From contig CAVQLK010000005.1 in the NCBI GenBank assembly GCA_963713355.1, forward strand, positions 186,001 to 250,000: 64,000 nucleotides of DNA. Direction: 5' to 3'. Below are positions 60,698-64,000 of this stretch, one piece after another. Source of the stretch: FEN-1219 sp963713355 (GTDB taxonomy: Bacteria > Pseudomonadota > Gammaproteobacteria > Steroidobacterales > Rariloculaceae). The position numbers and the translations under genes were made by a program. The notes beneath the pieces were generated by a model, which saw only the letters and a program-made list of their open reading frames with translations, searched no databases and had not been told where the DNA came from. Every line of letters begins with the position of its first letter. Within the stretch, counting starts at the first letter, position 1.

Positions 60698-61503
60698 GGC
60701 TCGTGCAGGTTCTGCTCGTCGTGTCCGCTTTCGTCGCTGCTACCGTGCAGGCGCAGCCCGAGTCGCCGACAGATAGGCGGCCGACGCAGGCGCTCGGCGC
60801 CGGCATCGTGCTGATCACGGGCGCGAATCGTGGCTTGGGGCTCGAGTTCGCGCGGCAATACGCAGCGAGCGGGTGGACGGTAATCGCGACGGCGCGGGAC
60901 CCGGGCGGTGCAGCCGAGCTGCGCGAGCTCGCCGTAGCGGGCCGCGTGACGATCGAGCGGCTCGATGTGCTCGATCGCGATGCGATCGCCGCGCTCGCGG
61001 CGCGTTACGAAGGGAAGCCGATCGATCTATTGATCAACAACGCCGGCATCGGCGGCGATCCGGCGCTCCAGTCGCTCGGCTCGTTCGACTACGAGCTGTT
61101 CGAAGAAGCGATGGCCGTCAACGTCTACGGTCCACTCGCGATGTCGGAGGCTTTCCTCGCCAACGTGGCCGCGAGCCGGCACAAGAAGATCGTCGCGATC
61201 ACGAGCGGCTGGGGCGTGTTCTCGCTGCCGCGCCCGCCGGGCCCGTATTTCTATCGCGCGAGCAAGGCGGCGCTGAACATGGCGATGCACGCGCTGCAAA
61301 CGGACTTGCGCGAGGAGCAGATCGTCGTCGCGCTCGTCGCGCCTGGTGCCGCGGATACGGCGCTACGGCGCCAGCTTCAAGGCAACACTCCGGCGCCGAC
61401 GGCTGCGGATTCCGTCGCAGCGATGATCAAGGTCATCGACGGTCTGACGCTCGCAAACAGCAGCCAGCCCATCAACTTCGACGGCAGCGTGCTGCCGTGG
61501 TGA
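60694..61503 (+). CDS. Short-chain dehydrogenase/reductase with N-terminal signal-like segment
   Basis: This 269-residue SDR keeps the classical motifs: cofactor site VLITGANRGLGLEF, NNAGIGGDP and the catalytic Ser/Tyr/Lys set in AITSGWGVFSLPRPPGPYFYRASKAAL. Unusually, the ATG with its GGGAGGG site starts MRLVQVLLVVSAFVAATVQAQ, a typical signal peptide, where SDRs normally begin at the nucleotide-binding strand. It could be exported or membrane-tethered. NAD(P) availability in the periplasm is a problem for the first option. The ATG overlaps the acyltransferase stop (ATGA). Confidence 0.85.
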   Translation: MRLVQVLLVVSAFVAATVQAQPESPTDRRPTQALGAGIVLITGANRGLGLEFARQYAASGWTVIATARDPGGAAELRELAVAGRVTIERLDVLDRDAIAALAARYEGKPIDLLINNAGIGGDPALQSLGSFDYELFEEAMAVNVYGPLAMSEAFLANVAASRHKKIVAITSGWGVFSLPRPPGPYFYRASKAALNMAMHALQTDLREEQIVVALVAPGAADTALRRQLQGNTPAPTAADSVAAMIKVIDGLTLANSSQPINFDGSVLPW

Positions 61504-61513
61504 CGCGCCGCCG

Positions 61514-62539
61514 TTATTCGAAGACGAGCTGGCGCGAGAAGAACGGCAGCACGCGTGTCTCGTAGCGCTCGGCGACCTTGTTCGTGTGGTTGCCTTCGTA
61601 CGTCTCGTAGACATGGTCGATGCCGTAGCTCTTCAACACATCGCTGATTTGCTTGTTGTCGCGGATGAGTCCGTCCTGCGTGCCGACCTCGATGCCGATG
61701 GCTTTGAATGTGCGCAGCGCCGGCACGTGCTGATCGATGTTCGCCAGCGGAACGTTAGCGTTCCATTTCGTTAGAACCAGCGGCCTCAGCTCGCCGTTCT
61801 CGATCGGAAAGTCGAAGTAGAGCGGCGGCTTCGCGGGGTTCGGTGACCAAGCCGCGGCGAGTGTCAGGGAAACCCGCGTGAAGATCGGTGCTTTCGCCGC
61901 GTCCTCGAGCGTCGAGATTTTCGCGGCTTCTTCCAGGCCTTCGGCGCTGTACGGGCCGAGACAGCACGAGCTCATCGCGTAGAAGCTCGAGTACAGCTCG
62001 GGGTACTTCATCGCGATTCGCCAGGTGCCATAGCCGCCCATCGAATGACCCGAGAGACCGCGGCTCTCGCGCTTCGCGAGCGTGCGGTAGTGGCTATCGA
62101 TGTAGGCGACGAGATCCCGCGCGATGAAGCCTTCGAAATCGCCTGACGTCACCGACGTCGAGTACATGCTGCCGCCATGGATCGTCAGCGAATCCGGCAC
62201 GACGACGATCATCTCTTTCGATGCTCTCGAGGCAAGCGCACGGTTCGTGCCGGCCTCGAAGTCGATCATGCCGGCCCATTGCTCGCCGCCGGGCAGCCAG
62301 CCATGCAGCTGATAGACGACGGGGTAACGCCGGTCCCGCGACGCGTCGTAGCTCGGCGGCAGATAAACGAGGACGTCGCGATCGGCCGTGTTGCCTTGCA
62401 GATTGCCCTCGATGGCGGCGGAGTGGACCTTGATGCGCTCGACCTTTCCCACCGCCGCGCCGCTTTGCGCCCACAGCGGCAAGGCAATAGAGAACGTTGC
62501 CGCCGCAACCGCAAGACTCGCGATGGCTTTCATGCTCAT
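61514..62539 (-). CDS. Secreted esterase (alpha/beta hydrolase, esterase D type)
   Basis: This 341-residue exported hydrolase (signal MSMKAIASLAVAAATFSIALPLWA) resembles the esterase D/putative esterase family. It has DVLVYLPPSYDASRDRRYPVVYQLHGW, the oxyanion-hole His/Gly, nucleophile in GLSGHSMGGYGTWRIA, an Asp region in GTQDGLIRDN and His in YEGNHTNKVAERY. Substrates in the family are simple esters, acyl-glutathione or sugar-linked feruloyl esters. It is the last gene of a three-gene operon, and its ATG overlaps the MBL stop (ATGA). Confidence 0.87.
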   Translation of the reverse strand: MSMKAIASLAVAAATFSIALPLWAQSGAAVGKVERIKVHSAAIEGNLQGNTADRDVLVYLPPSYDASRDRRYPVVYQLHGWLPGGEQWAGMIDFEAGTNRALASRASKEMIVVVPDSLTIHGGSMYSTSVTSGDFEGFIARDLVAYIDSHYRTLAKRESRGLSGHSMGGYGTWRIAMKYPELYSSFYAMSSCCLGPYSAEGLEEAAKISTLEDAAKAPIFTRVSLTLAAAWSPNPAKPPLYFDFPIENGELRPLVLTKWNANVPLANIDQHVPALRTFKAIGIEVGTQDGLIRDNKQISDVLKSYGIDHVYETYEGNHTNKVAERYETRVLPFFSRQLVFE

Positions 62540-63423
62540 TGCATCTCGCCGATGACGCCGTCGAGGCCGAAGTTGGTGATGAAACCGGTCCAGCCGAACT
62601 CCATCTCGAGCATTTTCTGAATGTCCTCGCGCGGTTTACGCGCGCGAACCATCTCGCGGACCATGTCCTGCATGCGCACGGTGATGCCGAGATAGGTCTC
62701 GAGATGTGCGCGATCCGTCGGCCCGCCGTGGCCCGGGATCACGGTGTCGAAGGGCAGCGCGAGCGCACGCTCGAGCGTCCGCGACCACTCGCGCAGGCTG
62801 CCGCCGCCCGCGTAGTGGATCAGGTGCACGTACGGATCATAGGTCGCGAACAGGTCGCCCATGAAGATCATGCTCTGCTCGGGCAGGTGAACCACGATGT
62901 CGCCGTCCGTGTGCCCGCGCCCGAGCCAGTAGAGGTCGAGCACGAACTCGCCGTGATACAGGCGCATGTGCTCTTCGAGCGTGAGATTCGGCAGACCCGC
63001 GGGCTGCGGCGCCTGGGCCATCTGAAAGCGCGCATTCTCGTGCGCGATGACCTTCGCGCCCAACGCCTGCTTGGTCGCGTTGCCGCCCGAGTGATCCGCG
63101 TGCATGTGCGTATTTATGACGTAGAGCACCGGCTTGTCTGTGATCTCGCGCAGCTTCGTCATGATGCCGTCGTGGTCCATCTCGAACTTGTTGTCGATGA
63201 GCACCACGCCATCGTCGGCGACGAGCACCGAGCAGTTGCCCGATTGGCCGCTGCGGATCATGTAGAAGTTGTCACTGACCTTGAACGTCGTGAGCTGCTG
63301 CGGGCCGAAGCCCGCGCCGGGATCTGCCGGAGGGCCGCCCTGAGTCTGCGCCCGCTGCGGTTGCGCGCCGCTCGAGAACGCGGCCAGCGCCGCCAACGTA
63401 CCGACTGCGATCAAGCTCTTCAT
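62536..63423 (-). CDS. Secreted MBL-fold hydrolase
   Basis: This 295-residue exported metallo-hydrolase has a signal peptide (MKSLIAVGTLAALAAFSSGA) and a full zinc site: INTHMHADHSGGNATK, WLGRGHTDGDIVVHLPE, FMGDLFATYD and VIPGHGGPTD. The wording is close to B1/quorum-quenching-like secreted MBL proteins often called 'MBL fold metallo-hydrolase'. The start overlaps the stop of the upstream family gene (TAATG), and its stop overlaps the downstream esterase start. The operon order is therefore family protein, MBL, esterase. The substrate is unknown. Confidence 0.88.
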   Translation of the reverse strand: MKSLIAVGTLAALAAFSSGAQPQRAQTQGGPPADPGAGFGPQQLTTFKVSDNFYMIRSGQSGNCSVLVADDGVVLIDNKFEMDHDGIMTKLREITDKPVLYVINTHMHADHSGGNATKQALGAKVIAHENARFQMAQAPQPAGLPNLTLEEHMRLYHGEFVLDLYWLGRGHTDGDIVVHLPEQSMIFMGDLFATYDPYVHLIHYAGGGSLREWSRTLERALALPFDTVIPGHGGPTDRAHLETYLGITVRMQDMVREMVRARKPREDIQKMLEMEFGWTGFITNFGLDGVIGEMQ

Positions 63424-64000
63424 TAGCGTGCGGCTCCCTGAGTGTTCGTGCGCTCGTGGCGCGACGTGACGATGTAGTTGCGGATCATCGAGTTGTCCTC
63501 GTGGCAGGCGTACTCGAAGATCTGATAGCTGTCGTCGCGCTGCCACGGCATCTCGACGGTCCACGGGGCCGTCCAGATCACGGGATCGTTCAGCGTGGCC
63601 TGGTACGTGATGGCGTCGGGCCCCGTGCGCGTGAAACGCTCGGTGAGGACGTATTCCTCACTGATCGGCGTGTTGTTGAACGGCGGCGAGCCGACGGTGT
63701 GGATGTTCGTCGAGCTGCCGCGGCCGTTGAAGTTCGTGGTCTCGACGACGAGCGTGTTGCCGTCCCAGCGGCCGCGCGAATAGCCGAACCAGGCTTTGGC
63801 GTCGCCGTCGACGGGCTCCGCCGCGATCGGAATCACGCGTGCCTCGTGAATCATCTCGAGGCGGATCACGACGTACCCCGGCGATTGGAGAATCTCGACG
63901 CCGTTGTTGTAGTACGCGGGCAGCATCGACGCGGGCAAGCCGCGCGTGATGCAGCGATCCCAGTTATCGAAGTCGGTCCAGTGATCGAACGGGATCGACA
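63423..64000 (-). CDS. GRWEGDTLVV-family protein, truncated at the window edge
   Basis: The frame is open at the right edge, so the start lies outside. The visible 191 residues hold the C-terminal family half: DRCITRGLPASMLPAYYNNGVEILQSPGYVVIRLEMIHEARVI, WFGYSRGRWDGNTLVVETTNFNGRGS, LTERFTRTGPDAITYQATLNDPVIWTAPWTVEMPW and FEYACHEDNSM. The metal-like CxxR..H and YACHE pieces match the copy at 56.5-57.5 kb. It is translationally coupled to the downstream MBL gene, another case of these two families travelling together. Confidence 0.75.
   Translation of the reverse strand, partial: SIPFDHWTDFDNWDRCITRGLPASMLPAYYNNGVEILQSPGYVVIRLEMIHEARVIPIAAEPVDGDAKAWFGYSRGRWDGNTLVVETTNFNGRGSSTNIHTVGSPPFNNTPISEEYVLTERFTRTGPDAITYQATLNDPVIWTAPWTVEMPWQRDDSYQIFEYACHEDNSMIRNYIVTSRHERTNTQGAAR

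Overview
The window is GC-rich, tightly packed bacterial chromosome with short gaps, frequent GTG starts and many stop/start overlaps. No phage, plasmid, CRISPR, rRNA or tRNA signature was seen. The mix of genes (a UrcA-type protein, DUF6152, DUF5996, orphan duplicated FtsX permeases, a CydAB oxidase, tannase-type esterases) fits an environmental, probably soil, gammaproteobacterium of the Steroidobacter/Woeseia kind. That placement is inferred from gene content only. A very large share of the products carry signal peptides.

Layout. 0-14 kb: the tail of a PD40 propeller protein, an NmrA-like reductase, a DUF5996 protein, a secreted S9 peptidase, two small secreted unknowns, an orphan FtsX/MacB-type permease, an arylsulfotransferase-like propeller, a MASE1-PAS histidine kinase and an FGE-fold protein. 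14-24 kb: a LysR regulator followed by a cluster of secreted genes that alternates DUF6152 proteins, members of a large 'GRWEGDTLVV' family and metallo-beta-lactamase-fold (MBL) hydrolases, including one fusion of the last two. 24-30 kb: a tannase-like esterase, an MFS transporter overlapping a well-conserved sucrose phosphorylase, and another MBL protein. 30-37 kb: an apparent four-gene operon (dehydrogenase, Rieske dioxygenase alpha and beta, secreted double-VOC protein) divergent from an AraC regulator, then an OstA-like protein, an orphan solute-binding protein and a Gdx/SugE exporter with an unusual leader. 37-42 kb: urcA with a palindrome-rich upstream region, then three adjacent genes broken by frameshifts. 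42-56 kb: a second orphan permease, a DUF4097 repeat protein, a DUF6152-GRWEGDTLVV fusion, a HELGH protein, Uma2, a serine hydrolase, a LOG-type enzyme, a diheme lipoprotein, cydAB, an aldehyde dehydrogenase, DUF6090 and a SnoaL-like protein. 56.5-64 kb: four more GRWEGDTLVV proteins, a frameshifted acyltransferase, a secreted SDR and a coupled operon of family member, MBL and esterase.

How the genes may work together. The main theme is a recurrent secreted system. Nine copies of one unrecognised domain family (RxxWMDGR ... GRWEGDTLVVxT ... DPxxYxxPW) occur here. They are fused or adjacent to DUF6152 domains and to MBL-fold hydrolases. All five DUF6152 domains appear to be cleaved so that the mature protein starts with His-His, and all keep a downstream His, usually in Asn-Pro-His. 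This suggests a copper 'histidine-brace' site. Together with tannase-type esterases, Rieske dioxygenase genes and secreted VOC and SDR proteins, the window reads as a periplasmic toolkit for ester, lactone or polyphenol-like substrates. The substrate is inference.

Caveat: several genes in 38-41.5 kb and 56.5-60.7 kb carry indel frameshifts while their protein motifs stay intact. Assembly or sequencing error is at least as likely as true pseudogenisation.
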